64,000 nt of DNA from Sciurus carolinensis (taxonomy: Eukaryota; Chordata; Mammalia; Rodentia; Sciuridae). The number at the start of each line of letters is the position of its first letter. The stretch's first letter is position 1. The position numbers were made by a program, and so were the translations under genes. Location of the stretch: assembly GCF_902686445.1 (NCBI RefSeq), contig NC_062228.1, positions 68,366,648-68,430,647 of the forward strand, in the 5' to 3' direction. Positions 23,915 through 35,614 of the stretch are shown piece by piece. A model generated the notes under the pieces. That model did not search any database and had not been told where the DNA came from. It worked only from the letters and a program-made list of their open reading frames with translations.

Positions 23915-24856
23915 TTAGAGCTCTCTGAATGTGCCTGGACAGCTTGTCAACTGACAGCAGCAACAAGAACAGAGCCTGGAAACTGAGGTGTAGTGACTAA
24001 GGAGCAGAAAGGGAGAGAAGGCTGGGAAACATGCAGCAATTGCAACATTGGTGTGGACCAACCACCTCATGGCTCCATCCAGGAGTGCCATGTATGTGCT
24101 CAAGAGGGCGGAGGTCGAGTACGAGACAACAAACTTGCTCACCAGGGCGAGGATGCTGTGGGTGGCCCTGCTCTCAGGAACAGACCTGGAAGGCAAGGAC
24201 CTGTGGATGTGCTGGACCCTCTTCTTGTGCCTGGACAGGACAAACACCATGGAGTCACTGGCCCACATAATGAGTCCCAAACACAGGATATCAATAGAGA
24301 CCAACAGGGCTGAATATAATGTAGCAAATTGTCTCCTGGGACTTCTGACAGCACAATAACCAAAATCCCTCATCCCAGTGAGATTTCTCCCACCCCTTGT
24401 GTCCATCACATTGATGGGAATCCGGGCGTTCACCAGCATGTGCAGGACCCAGCACAGGCACAGGGAGGGCCAGATGACCTTGGGGGCTCTGACATTGAGC
24501 TGCGCCCACTTGGAGTTATTGGGGCTGATGGTGATGGCCTGAAAGATACTCAAGAGGCATGTGGAGCCAAGAGATACCCCCCTGGCCACTCTGTGGAAAT
24601 AGAAGACAAGTTTACAAGCGACATCATCTACGGAATGATCTAGGCTGAAGGCCACCATTGTCTGAGGGACTCCTTTACATAGGAGAGCCATGAAGTTGGC
24701 CCAGGCCAGGTTCCTGAGAATCAGATCTGTGGGCTTCACCCTGTTCCCAGCGAGGTCACTGAGCACAGCACAGCAGAGGAAGGTAGAGTTGCCCAGGATG
24801 CCCACTGCAGTCTGGAACAGGAAGACGAGTCCAACAGCCACGTCTCTAGAAGCCAT
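23915..24856 (-). CDS. Vomeronasal type-1 receptor, copy 1 (intact)
   Basis: Single-exon frame of 313 codons, the usual V1R length, starting MASRDVAVGL and ending FREL. V1Rs are G-protein-coupled receptors of vomeronasal sensory neurons that detect pheromone-like chemicals. Seven hydrophobic segments lie at roughly 8-30, 45-70, 82-110, 126-147, 177-200, 235-258 and 266-288. Family blocks seen are KPTDLILRNLAWANF with LLCKGVPQTM (first loop and TM2), CKLVFYFHRVARGVSLGSTC with LLSIFQAITISP (TM3), GYCAV, RHKKRVQHIHRSLPSRS (third loop), PESRATHSILALVS (TM6) and AACFPAFSPF (TM7). Cys81 and Cys168 suit the extracellular disulfide, and N158-L-T is a glycosylation site. The start resembles human VN1R4-type receptors from memory. 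The ligand is unknown. Upstream non-coding exons cannot be placed. There are 27 residue differences from copy 2. Confidence 0.95.
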   Translation of the reverse strand: MASRDVAVGLVFLFQTAVGILGNSTFLCCAVLSDLAGNRVKPTDLILRNLAWANFMALLCKGVPQTMVAFSLDHSVDDVACKLVFYFHRVARGVSLGSTCLLSIFQAITISPNNSKWAQLNVRAPKVIWPSLCLCWVLHMLVNARIPINVMDTRGGRNLTGMRDFGYCAVRSPRRQFATLYSALLVSIDILCLGLIMWASDSMVFVLSRHKKRVQHIHRSLPSRSVPESRATHSILALVSKFVVSYSTSALLSTYMALLDGAMRWLVHTNVAIAACFPAFSPFLLLSHYTSVSRLCSCCCCQLTSCPGTFREL

Positions 24857-27800
24857 CTGTCAAGTTCCTGGGGAGTGTCCCTCACTGCCAGGGTCAGAGG
24901 TCCCCTGACACACTCACAGGGTGGTTTTCTTGGCACTGTGTGCACCACTGTTCACCCCAACATTCACAGCCTCTCAGTCACCAGGAGGCCTGCCTTTCAC
25001 AGGAGCTGCCTGGTCTGGTGTGCCCTGCTGTGTGGATACAGCTGGCTTAGTGTGCACCGTAGTAAAAGCCCCATCTGCTGCTCTTACCAGGGGCTGGCAC
25101 TTCCCCCAGTGCTGCTGGGACATCCCCTGATTTGAATCTCTGAGCAGCCCTGAATGAGAGTCCCATCTGGTGAGACCTCCTTCAAGTGAATGTCCCTGTG
25201 TCCCCAGATGCTGAAGATTTCCCAGTCCTAGCACTGCACTGTCCAGAGGCCAGGACTTGGTGGAGCCCAGGCTGTCCAACTCAAGGAGCACAGTTACCCC
25301 TGCACACATGAAGGCAGGTGACATTCCACTCTGCACACCCTGTCGCAGCCGGCATGTGGCAAACATGTCCCTCTTCCATTTTCCTATGCAGTCTATCTTC
25401 TGTTCTGTTCTCCTGCTGATTAAATTCCTATTAATCCAATTTAAAGTTATATAGGCCTACATTATGAGTGCACAAAATGTGATAAAATCAAAAAATGAAA
25501 GAAAAGAGCACACTTACCTTAATATTGAAATACTGGATGATCTAGTTGCTCTGTGTTAGGATGGCATTAGAAGACCCTTAACCAATTCGTCATGAAATAA
25601 AGTATAATTATTAATATCTAGAAAATAGTCAACAATATTGCCTCTGTCTGAACATGCCAGGCACGGAGTGGAGCTCACGTGAATCCTTGTAAGTAGCATG
25701 CTTCATTTGGAGGTAATGTAATCTATGCTGTACTACTGTTTGCTAACTGACAGACCAACAATGGAAGGGACAATTCTGCCAGATACCCAGTCTCCAGGTG
25801 AGCCCAGAGGGACCTGGGAGAAATGGGCTTTCTCTTCTGTGCAAATGCAACAGCAGGGATGAGGGTATGAAGTCTGGGAGACATTAGAGAGACCTCATTA
25901 GGGCCTCCTTAATTGGAACTGCAGGTATCTGATCCTTCTGTGTTTGATGCACTATTACTCCTGTTGTCTAAGAAAGGAAAACAGCCTCTCACTAGCCACT
26001 GGTGCATCGAGTAGAGACAGAAATTCTCACCTCCCTCTGAACCCAGAGTCACAGTGTGAATATGCACATCATGAGAATGTCCCTCAGCTCTGTAGATATT
26101 GCCCTCGAGATTCCCTACATTCGGGGATAAGTGACAGCTTCCACTGAGCAGCCTGAGATTGCCGTGAGAGGGGGCAATGGAGAGCTGGCAAATTCTGAGA
26201 TGGTCAGGGGCTTGCTGGGTGGGAACCACAGTCAGCTGTGGGCAAGAGCCCAGGAAGGGGGCTCAGGGAGCCTCTCACCACAGGCACCCTCCAGCCTGCC
26301 CCAGCCTCAGCAAGGGTCCTCCCCCTGTGTGCACTCAGCCCCTGCTGCTCCTGGTCCCCGGAAGGGAGTAGACCCCTGAAGACTGCAGCCTGGCCCAGAT
26401 GGTGGGAAACAATCCTGCCCTCTGCATTCTGTGGACGTGCAAGAAAAGAACTCACCTGTACAGACAGCTCGCCTGTGTGGTGCTGGTTCCCAGGCAGTGC
26501 ATGGTCAGGGGACAGAGGACAGGCCCACAGGTCAGAAGGAGGCACAACCTGAGGGGAAGTCTTGATATCCTCCCACCTCACCCCACAAGAGAGCAGACTG
26601 AGCCTGCTCAGGATCTGGGCTGACAGGGTCTGCTCAGGGAGTTGAGGTCATCCCTGAAAAGCACTTGCTCCTGTCAGCAAGCAGGACAGACTTGTAGCTG
26701 AGTCTGAGCCTGCCCAGAGGGCCAGGCTGGAAGTGTGGAGCGCTCCCCTCTCCTGGGAAGTGTGGCTGAGTGGAGCCCAGGGACAGGCGTGGGAGCCCTG
26801 GAGTTCTGAGGAGAGGGGCTGAGAGCAGAAGGCAGCTGCTGCACTGCCTTCCTGAGAATCCCCCAGGTTCAGCTGAGGATCTTTCCACACTTCCTGATAG
26901 ATGCACATGCTGGGAAAGAAGGGGAGGGAAGGGAGGCAGCCATTCCGTGGTATCCTGCAGAACCCACCCCTGCCTTGAGCAGAGGGTCTGAAAGTGACCA
27001 TGGCTGCCTTGTCCAGGGCACGTGGGATGGGGTGGACTGGCACTGCAGAGTGGGTAGAGGAGTGAGGGAGCCAGCCAGTCAGATCTACAGCAGGGCTGGG
27101 GTGGACAGCCTGCTCACTCAGGGTCCTCCCTCCCTCTGTCTTTGAGCACTGCTGAGTGGTGGGTCTGTGCACAGGCTGACTCCCTCTGAGGCCCCTACGG
27201 AGCAGAGGCTGTCTGGCCTCAGGCCTCCTGAGTCCTAACAGACCTGCCTTTAGTGCCTCAAGTGACTTCACCTTTGTGTGCCTCAGACTCCCCTGCAGCA
27301 GTCCTGAGGAGTGACCCAGGTGTGGGAGCCCAGGGTCCACTCCTGGCACAGAGCAAGTTCTCTGAACATGCAGCAGCTTTCAGCTGGGAGAAGAGTGCAG
27401 GTCCAGAGCTTGCTGAGCTGGACTGTGTGAACGAGTCCCCCACCTTCTATGGTGCAGTGAGCTGGAGCTCATTACTTAACCTTGTGTGTCCCAGGCATCC
27501 TCTGCAAAACAGGAAACAGTACAAGTGGCATAGAGAGACACTCAGATCCAGTACCCACAGCACGTAGGTCGACCCTGCCCTTGGTAGGTGCCTGCCCCAG
27601 AGGGACCACCATCTCTGAGGACAGACAACAAGTACATTCCTGAGAAAGAGCCACCCCCACGCACACTGGCACCACCCTCCATTCCTGCCTGGATGTGTCC
27701 TGCCATCACGATACAGTAACATCAGTGTGGGAAGGAGCTATTATTTCATTGAAGATCAGCTTTTGGAAGGAGTGGCCTCCTCCTGGGATTTCAAGAGGAT

Positions 27801-28004
27801 TCTGTGGATGAACACTCTTGCATGCAGGGTGGACGTGGAAGCCAGCAGCAGGAGCATCGTGGCCTGGGCTGAGAAGTGCCCTGGCACGTGTCACACTTTC
27901 TGGGGCCTGGCCTTCCTCCCAGCCAGCCCTCTGCACTGGAGCCTCATCTGCAAACTTCCCACAGCTGTTGGAGGGCCCGGAGGTGACACTGGCATGCTCC
28001 CAAA
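24857..28004. other. Non-coding flank upstream of V1R copy 1
   Basis: This stretch lies 5' of the V1R gene on its strand and would contain any promoter and non-coding first exons, but I cannot identify them. 25440-25640 is AT-rich; 26150-28000 is GC-rich with long chance open frames on both strands. It matches 60853-64000 closely, with scattered small indels (for example about 15 bp near 25175 that are missing in copy 2). Confidence 0.55.
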
Positions 28005-29499
28005 GCCAAGGCCTTGGTCATCTGGGATCTCCTTCTCTGCCGTGTGATCACCCTGCAGCAGAAAGGCTTACGATTCCACTGAAGGACCCCAGTCTCCATG
28101 GCAGCAGGAGTAAGGGTGGGACGGGCACACGCTCCCCTGGGTGGCTCCAGATTCACAGCTCAGCTAGTGAGCACTCACCTGCTCCCAGATCTGGGCCTCC
28201 CTGTCATACCTTGCCTGACAGCCATCCTGGAGGTAGAGCACCATACTTCCCTCTCTCCCCAAGGATTCACTGCACCAAGGAGGAAAGTCCTCTCTAACCT
28301 TGTGAGCAGGATCGGCTGCCCCTTCACTCTCTCCAAGTAACTCAGTGCTTGAGGGAAAGAGAGCACAGAACTTAGGGTAAACAGGACTCTGGGTCCCATT
28401 GAGGCTGAGATTGTGGCCTTCTTGGGTTCACTCCACGTGGGTTGAGAGACCTGCCCATCCTCTCAAATCATTTCATGATTCATCTGTGAAACAACTGGAC
28501 TCCTTCCTTCATTCAGTTGGCCTCACAGATCCATCTGTCATCTGATATCCTCCTGTGACTCCCTTCTTTCCTTTTATTTCAAGTGCTTCTGTGTACACTG
28601 GAAAATATGCAGGTCTACATGCTCTGCTTCTCACCTCTTCTCTGCAGAGACCACTGCACCAGGAGTGGACGCCCAGGTCGTACTGCAGCAGGCAGTATCC
28701 ACTGGCCATCTGGCTGGGCCCTCACCCCTTCCCTAGGCGAGACTCACTGTCCCAGGTCCTCAGAGCCAAGGAGTTACTGCCTGGAGACCTGCTCACACCC
28801 TCTCCCTTGCCCACCACAGCCGGGGTTTTATTCTTCCAAGTCAGTTGATTTTCCCCCAATTCTTATTCCAGCTTCACTTTTCAGTTTTAACTACATAATT
28901 TATTTACTGCAGTGCAAAACCTTGAAATCTGATTGCAAAATAATAGTTATTTAGAAGCACTCTCATTTGAAAGCTATGGAAAACAAAAAGGTTCTTACAA
29001 TCGATTTCACATCATTTAAATGTGAATGTCAAAACTCCAAATGATAAGACTATAGCATAAATCTACAAGGCTTGTTACACAGAGTTCTAATATACTCACG
29101 TACTTGGGTGCATAAAGAACTCTAAGACATTTATTTCATTTAGTGTTTTTATAGAGAAGAAGGAAGAAACTAAAATACTATGTGACCAATAATGAAAAAT
29201 TAGAACACAGGAAAATTATGGAAAATATTGTATTTTGTGTTAGAAAAATGCCATTTAATATTTGGTTCATATTTTTATACATATAGTGAAAGGAAGTGGA
29301 GAGGATGGAGCCAAGCAGATGTTGTCTCACACAGAGACGAGCCTTCTGCATGTGCATGTGTGTGTTTTCTTCCTAGAATGTTTTTGACACACCAGGCTGG
29401 GACGTCTGTCTTTTCCCAAACTGGTACTTAAATGAGACAGCTCCTCTGTTGACATATTTTATATATGAAATACTTCAATTCAGTTTGTAAGCTCATGGC
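28005..29499. other. Unrecognised non-coding stretch
   Basis: GC-rich to about 28830, then AT-rich to 29500. No gene or nameable repeat is seen. Its duplicate, if any, lies beyond the right window edge. Confidence 0.5.
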
Positions 29500-30130
29500 C
29501 ACAAATGATGGAGGCAGGAGATGGGAAGCAAACCTAGGATCAGGAAACTTCCTTTATTCTGCAGTGAAGTCCAAAGCTCAGGCAGGGGAGGGCTCCTTTT
29601 CTGGGAATGGAGGTGCCACCCCCAGGTTACAGAAGGAGTCTGGGTTTCTATAGTTTCAGTGCAGATTGAGGATATCTAGTTTGGAACCTTGGGGGCTGGT
29701 TGTGCAGGTTAGAACTGTAGCTTAGGAAGGTAGTTGTAAAAAGGTTGAGACAGTCCAGATCCTGAAGGACGAGTACTCGAATCTTGCCCACTGATTTTCT
29801 TTCTCTGGGATCCACTGTTTCTCAGAATTTCAATATTTTGTGTGCTTCCATTTAATTTGCGATGGGGGAAGGTCAAAATTCAGGAACCAGCATTCAGTAT
29901 TTGCCTCCTTCCTTCTAGATGCACTGGGGTTGAGAAGGGGTAAATGCTTGCTTTTGGTGGAGATGCTGGGGATCAGCCTGGGAAAGGATGAAAGTTTGCT
30001 TTATCCCCTCAGGACCCATTGTTTTTTGGAAAGGATTCACTGGGAGAGGTTTAGTGTTTGGTCAACTTCCCCTTCCTCCTCCTGAGCCACACTATCCCTC
30101 TGTTTTTCTTTGGGGGCTGTCTTGCAGGAA
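29500..30130 (-). repeat. LTR-like sequence related to 44500-44830
   Basis: About 29680-30130 matches 44500-44830 in the same orientation. Shared landmarks are GGGATCCA.TGTTTC.CAGA, CACTGGGAGAGGTTTA.TGTTTG and CCTCCTCCTGAGCCACACT. On the minus strand the match starts TGTGGCTCAGGAGGAGG after a purine-rich tract, as an LTR U3 would. A TTTATT at about 29551 could be a minus-strand AATAAA. It looks like a solo or truncated LTR of the same family. Confidence 0.55.
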
Positions 30131-30984
30131 TATTATCTTCCATAATCATTCAGTGTTGTATTAGATTTTTCGGTATCCTTCATTTTGCAATATATTTTTT
30201 ATGGACTCAGATCTGTCAAAATTATCTTCTAGGCAAATGGGCTCAAAAGACATGAGCTGAAATTTTCTCAAGTATGGGAACAGTCCTCATCAGCTCAACA
30301 GTTGGCCAGAAAGAGAGTCTGTGATGGAAAGTGGGACCAGTGTTCATACGTTCATCTATGTAATGAGTCCTTAGAATTATTTTTCCTGAAATACTCTAAA
30401 GTTATCCAATGTCACATTATTCTTTTTGTACTTTCATGAGGGACATGAGTTCTTGACCTAAGTGATATGTTTCAGTCTTGAATGAAACTGTCTCATCTTT
30501 GGTGCCAAGAACCCATTCTGACTGGCCCCAGCATCCTTCACCTGCCCCCAGGCTACCTGTGCCCCTCGGCCGAGTCCTGCAGTGTTTTTCTACAAGATGG
30601 GTCAGTTCACTCTGCACAATGTCCTCAAGGTCCTTCCATGTTGCAGTGTACTGCAGAATGGCACTCCTTGTTTAGCTGAAATGACATTCCTCTGTGTGAG
30701 ATTCTATCCACTCACCACTAGGCCAACACCGGGTGCTCCCCCCTCTCAGCTGTGGTTCTGCTCTGAACAGGTGTGTGGTGCCTCTTGGAGGTCCTACCTT
30801 TGTTGGTCCCAGTGGCGTCCAGACATGTGATGTCATGTGTTGGTTCCATCTTGGTTTTGGAGGAGCTGCCACACTGCTTTCCACAGACGCCACACCAGAA
30901 AGCTTCCTCACTGGCACTTGCATTTTTGTTTGTTTGTTTGTTTCTTTTCTCCAATAGTGGCCATCCCTATGTGCACAGGGTGGT
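30131..30984. other. Unrecognised stretch with (TTTG)n run
   Basis: No gene is seen. A (GTTT)n microsatellite lies at 30924-30948. The part at 30600-30920 faintly resembles very old L1 3' sequence, but not well enough to annotate. Confidence 0.4.
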
Positions 30985-31164
30985 CTCCATTAGTAAAGCT
31001 TTGTTCAACTGCTTTTGGATTTTTTTTTTTTGGGGGGGAACTGGGGATCGAACCCAGGGCCTTATGCTTACAAGGCAAGCACTCTACCGACTGAGCTATC
31101 TCCCCAGCCTCCTCAACTGCTTTTGGTCTGACTCCTTTTGTGGCTAACCACATCCAATCTTATA
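30985..31164 (+). repeat. 5' LTR end of the class I ERV, interrupted by a SINE
   Basis: The piece aligns with the last part of the 3' LTR (TTGTTCAACTGCTTTTGG here, CTGTTCAGCCGCTTTTG near 35902) and stops two bases before the primer-binding site. U3 is missing or unrecognisable. An ID SINE splits it at 31019-31112. Confidence 0.6.
31019..31112 (-). repeat. ID SINE with a perfect 14-bp target-site duplication
   Basis: The minus strand reads GGCTGGGGAGATAGCTCAGT, with A-box and B-box (GGTTCGATCCCC) and a poly-A tail (the T run at 31020-31031). TCAACTGCTTTTGG occurs at 31005-31018 and again at 31113-31126, so insertion was by target-primed reverse transcription. The well-kept promoter boxes suggest a young copy. 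Confidence 0.95.
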
Positions 31165-31166
31165 TT

Positions 31167-31184
31167 TGGTGCTGAAATCTGGGA
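31167..31184 (+). other. Retroviral primer-binding site, tRNA-Phe type
   Basis: TGGTGCTGAAATCTGGGA follows the LTR end after two bases. It matches the 3' end complement of tRNA-Phe at 15 of 18 positions, with all three differences C to T, as expected from CpG and cytosine decay. This places the element among tRNA-Phe-primed class I ERVs. Confidence 0.82.
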
Positions 31185-31539
31185 AGGGTCTATTGACCTT
31201 CCCCTTTGGGAGATCCACCCTCTCCCTCAGGTGGACAAGGAAACTCCTGTATCATCCTTTTCTCTTCATTGGGGTGGACAGAAGTGGGGTAACCTCCTTC
31301 CCTATGTTTCCCTTGGCCTTCTGGTTGACCCCCACAGAACTTCACTGGTTCTGTTTGGGCACTGTTAGCTTGTGAAGATGTTCCAGTCTCTGGCAAGCCT
31401 CTCATTTCTTTCCCAGCCCCCAAAGGTTAAGAATAAGTTATTACCTTTGGCCTGCCCTCTCTCTTTCTTGGGTGATCACGACCAGAACTTGGGACACCAT
31501 TTCCTGCTCCTGTTCACTCCCAGGTAATACTGAAAGGCC

Positions 31540-32470
31540 ATGGGAAATTCCAGGTCCTCCCTAGACTGCAAGACTCCTTTGTATTGTCTGTACCTTAATT
31601 TCACCAAATTAGCACTCACCCATGACTTACACAGTAAGCAGCTGGTCTTTTTCTTGACTATGGCCTGGATGCAGTACATTTTGGATAATGGCTCAAGATG
31701 GCTTCTGAAGGGAACCTTTCATTTTCAAATCCTCACTGATTTGGGCAAATACTGTCACCAGATAGAGAAATGGACACAAGTGCCTTATTGTCAAACTTTT
31801 TGGAAATTGTGGGCTCATCCCTCCCTTTATTCTACCTGTTCTACTGCCCAAGTTTTCCTCCCCAGGGATGGTCCCGAACCTCTCCCCCACTCTTCTCTCA
31901 CTTCTTTGTCCTCGTTTTCAGATTCACTGGAGCTGCTTTCAGCTCCACCCTCTCAACCTCCCCCTCCTTACTCAGATCAGAGGTTGTCCTCCTCATCCTC
32001 TTCTCCTCTTACAGTTGTAAGTCTACCCCTTCCGCTACACCTACAGCTCCTCCTCCTCCTCCTCAGAGTCCTCCACTCTCACCTCCTTCTCCTCCCCCAG
32101 GATGTCCCTACACTCACTCACCTCTATCCTCCCCTGTTAGCACCCATTCCCAATCTCATCAGGATTCCACTGTCTAACCCAGAACTCCTCTGTCCTCTCC
32201 AAAAGGTAGCCAGTGCAGAGGGCATTGCGTGACTCCATGTCCTGTTCTCACTTCAGAATCTTTCCCAGATCAAAAAGTGCCTAGGGTCTTTCTCTGCTGA
32301 CCCCTGTACTTATAATAAGGAATTTACATATCTTTATCAGGCTTATGATCTCACATGACATGACCTTTATATCATTCTTTCTTCCACTCTCACTCCAGAT
32401 GAATGAACCCGCACCCAGCATGCAGCACAAGATCATGCTGACCAGGTCTGCCTAATGGACATAACTCTCC
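31540..32470 (+). pseudogene. Class I ERV gag: matrix, proline-rich part and start of capsid
   Basis: An open frame of 230 codons (31540-32232) starts MGNSRSSLD, a glycine at position 2 suiting N-myristoylation of a gammaretroviral matrix protein. It contains a tryptophan-rich matrix-like region (roughly residues 40-100) and then a Ser/Pro-rich section with a PPPPY late-domain-like motif. The frame then drifts. In other frames at about 32270-32460, capsid-like sequence is readable (FSADP, YLYQAYDLT, LSSTLTPDE). The CDS is broken and shortened. Gag would form the virion shell. The resemblance is to HERV-H/F-like gag, from memory. Confidence 0.8.
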
Positions 32471-34413
32471 CCATAGGTGAAATAAAGAGTCTTTCATTGA
32501 ACTGTAGCAAAAGTACATTGTATGGTGCTTTACTAAAATAGTTACCAGCCATTTCATTTTCCCAGGACTCTTGCTTTATCCTTAAATTCTTTATTTTTTG
32601 AGCTCATAAAATTATGTTTTTGGATCAGTTCTATTTTTATTCAACTCAACTTTTTGAATATCTGTTACATTGCAAAGGAGAATCACCTATAAAAAGGCCT
32701 TTGCTTTTGTGTCATGAGTATATCCTGTTGTCTGTCTACTGTGTGTCCAAAAGTTATGTACATGATATCATAATGGACATAAATAGGGAGCACTCAAGAA
32801 ATTAAAATTGAAAAATGTATCAGATACCTTTAATTCACAAGATTGAAAAAGGTTCAATTTAAATTCCATAAAGAAATGAAAGTAAAATGTCTTTAAAATT
32901 ACCTCACAGCCTCCAGTGTGTCAAATAAAGAAAATGTTAATTGATGTTAATCAATTGTTTCTAGGACTTTTCTTTGACAGAAAAGAGATGGCAGATACTG
33001 TTAAATAGACTTATCTGTTATGTTGGATTTCCAATAAAATAAGTAAGTTCGATTTGACCCTTGTGGGATTACTCAAGTGTGTTTCTTGGAGACATCTGAT
33101 TAATTTGCAGAGTTAAAATGCAGGCTGTTGGAGAATATCGAGTACCCTTGGCTTCCATGGGGTAACATACATAAACATCTTTGGTGTTTTCATACATTGG
33201 TAAATGAAAAGTGTTTAAAATTGCTTTGTTGCATCACTAAAGACAAGGTTGCTAAAAATTGGGTCCTACTAAGTGCAATTCTATATACACAGGGATCCAA
33301 AAATTTTAGCTGTTTCATTTGGAGTACTGCAAAAAAACATAAGATATTTCATCTTATTAAAAAGGAGTAATTTATCTAAATAAGAAAATTTCATAAGAGT
33401 TGTTTCAGAATGTAAACAAAAAGTATCATCACATAGGAAAGAGAAAATAAAATGTTCTAGGTATGGAAATATATTCAGTAGAAAGATGTGTTTCTGGCTA
33501 AGAAAGTGCTTAAATGCATGAGGGTCTAAGTAAGTGTTAAGAAAGTCTGTGTGTGAGTAAAGAGCAAATATCCATGGGTTGTATGTAATTAGGTTGGCTA
33601 TATATGTATGTGAGACCAGCGATTAAAATCTCTTTAAAATTTTTCCTTAAGGTCAAATATTAATGTGCTGATATAAACCAGAGTTTAATCTATATGTTAA
33701 AATGACAAGTATTTTGAAAATTTGGGTGTATACAGTTATGGTAAACAACTTTTAAAGTATTATACTACATTATGGAATCTAAATTTTGCTTTGAAAGCTA
33801 AACTTGGTTAAGACAGAAACATCAAGATAATTATGCTTTTACTTTTCTTTGTATATTAAATGTGTTCATATTTTCAGAGTATATTTGAAAAATTGTTTTT
33901 TTTGTTGTAAAATTACTGTGTTCTCAAACAGGGGATATAATGAATAGTTCAGGGAAAATTCAAGATAGCTATTAAACAAACTAAATCTTTTACTGTTGTT
34001 GATTCCATTATTTCTTTGTAAACTCTAAATGTTGCCTATTATTTTGCATAAGTACTACTTAAGAACAAACAACCTAAATTAGACATAGTAAGTCAACATG
34101 TACAGTACATATAACATTCACCCCAATAAATAAAAGGGGATCAATAACTGCACAGTCATAAACATTAAAATTAAAGCCCTGTCCTCTTACTTTATGAGTG
34201 GTGAGACTGGCTTGCTGGATGTTTAAGATCAAACTTAGAAATTGAGATTACAACAAAGGATCCATGAAAAAAAGAGTATTTGGCTCTTGCCCTCAGAGTC
34301 AGCCTGAATCCAGGGAACAAGAGAGCTTCTCTAAGGAGCTTTACAACTCTGGGCCACACGACCTCCTGATCAGGGAGATTGTTGAGACCATTAGAGGATG
34401 AGAAGTCAATCAG
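32471..34413 (+). other. AT-rich interior of the class I ERV
   Basis: No retroviral domain can be read in 32471-33900, which is AT-rich and may be unrelated inserted or decayed sequence. From about 33910 it matches, in reverse complement, the minus-strand ERV interior ending near 47365 (for example AAAATTCAAGATAG.TATTA). Confidence 0.45.
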
Positions 34414-34446
34414 TGCACCTGGTGCAGAGAAGGATCATTGAAAAAG
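34414..34446 (+). pseudogene. Gag nucleocapsid zinc-knuckle remnant
   Basis: Translation gives CTWC followed four residues later by a changed position where the histidine of a Cys-Cys-His-Cys knuckle is expected. The counterpart at 46868-46836 keeps CTCCKEKGHWK, which is why I identify it. The surrounding 33910-34725 is homologous to 46550-47365 reversed. Confidence 0.6.
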
Positions 34447-34862
34447 GGAGACATCCCTGATGCTTCCAAGGGAAGCCACCTCATCAAGGAGACCCTACAT
34501 AGCGAATAGCACTAGAGAAGCTAGGAAGCTGCTCTCAAGTTTCCCACAAGTGACCACTGTGGGAACTCAACTGACTCTCAGAGACAGGAACAGGTCAGCT
34601 TGACCAGCTTGATCTTAAACACCTAGCCAAACAATTAAAACCAAAACATAGCCATTCTTGGGTATTTAAAAAAAGAAACAATAGTGAAATGTAACTTAAG
34701 ATGTACCCTTGTGTTTACATTCCTGATAACTCTGACAATGTTAAAGTTCCCAAATAAAGGCCTTCTCCTCTCCAGCCTTTATTAGACCTTGTTATGGGAA
34801 CAACTTCTCAGTTCTTCCACCTCCTGGTGAGACATTGACTTCTGTCATCTTCATGATATTCA

Positions 34863-35420
34863 TTGCCATGTTCAAGATATTTCAACATTTATTCTGTATT
34901 AATCTCATATCAGTACTCATGTCTTTTTGTTTATCATAAGAAGCACCCACCCCCAGATGATTTTACAATGGGCTATTTTCCTATGGTGGTGGTCGGACAC
35001 TCCCTAATCTCCTCACTCATGGCCTCCAGGTTGGGGGCAGGAGGACTTGGTTATGCAGCCACTGCCACCCAAAGGCTAGAACAGCAACTCCAAGAGGCAG
35101 TGGAGGTATCTGATTCTCCTGGCATCCCTAGAAAGACAAATAACATTTAATGCCAAAGTCTCCTGACAGAATTGCCAAACACTAGATCTCCTGACAGCAG
35201 ACAGAGGGGGAACATATCTGTTCCTAAAAGAAGAATGCTTCTACTACATCAGTGAAACTGGGCTTGCCAAGAAAAATGTCAAAACTCTCAGACATCTGAG
35301 TGAAAGACTGAAGCAGCATCAATCAAATGACCCTTGGCCAGGATGGTTAAACTGCACCCTTGTCACCTGACTGACCCATATCCTTACTTCCATATTAGTG
35401 ATAGCATTCCTACTAAGGAA
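34863..35420 (+). pseudogene. Class I ERV env transmembrane-subunit remnant
   Basis: An open stretch (34863-35150) holds a hydrophobic fusion-peptide-like segment with RLGAGGLGYA and a following coiled region (QRLEQQLQEAVEVS). After a frame change, LDLLTADRGG and a cysteine-containing EECFYY are seen near 35180-35260, the place of the immunosuppressive-like segment and the cysteine cluster of gamma-type env. Some of the expected cysteines are replaced and the frame is broken, so no functional envelope is made. A surface subunit is not recognisable. Confidence 0.72.
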
Positions 35421-35614
35421 TGCTCTCTGTCTTTTCAGGTCATTCAGCACCACATGAGTGAGGTTTCCAGAGTAACATACAACCAAATGCTCTTGCACCC
35501 TTACAGCTACTTCCCAACCAAACTCACATTGGAGCCATCTCCACATGATGATCCCTAATAAGCAGGAAGCAGCCAGTTGGATTTCAGCTCACTATATCAT
35601 CAAAATTTCCAGAA

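Larger units (their letters stand above)
16335..28004. repeat. Large direct duplication, copy 1
   Basis: The sequence from AATAAGCAGG at 16335 is repeated in the same orientation from 52319. Corresponding landmarks keep an almost constant offset: 35984 at the left edge, 35996 at the V1R gene and about 35996 at the right window edge. Both copies share a V1R gene, an ID SINE, a composite SINE, a rearranged L1 and a CCAGCC-rich array. By-eye identity is around 95%, with small indels. The right limit given here is only the point that matches base 64000; the homology is cut by the window. Confidence 0.95.

Noticed and set aside
30600..30920. Ancient L1 3' fragment
   Set aside because: Only faint resemblance in a few words (for example a CCACACTGCTTTCCAC block), not enough to annotate by eye.
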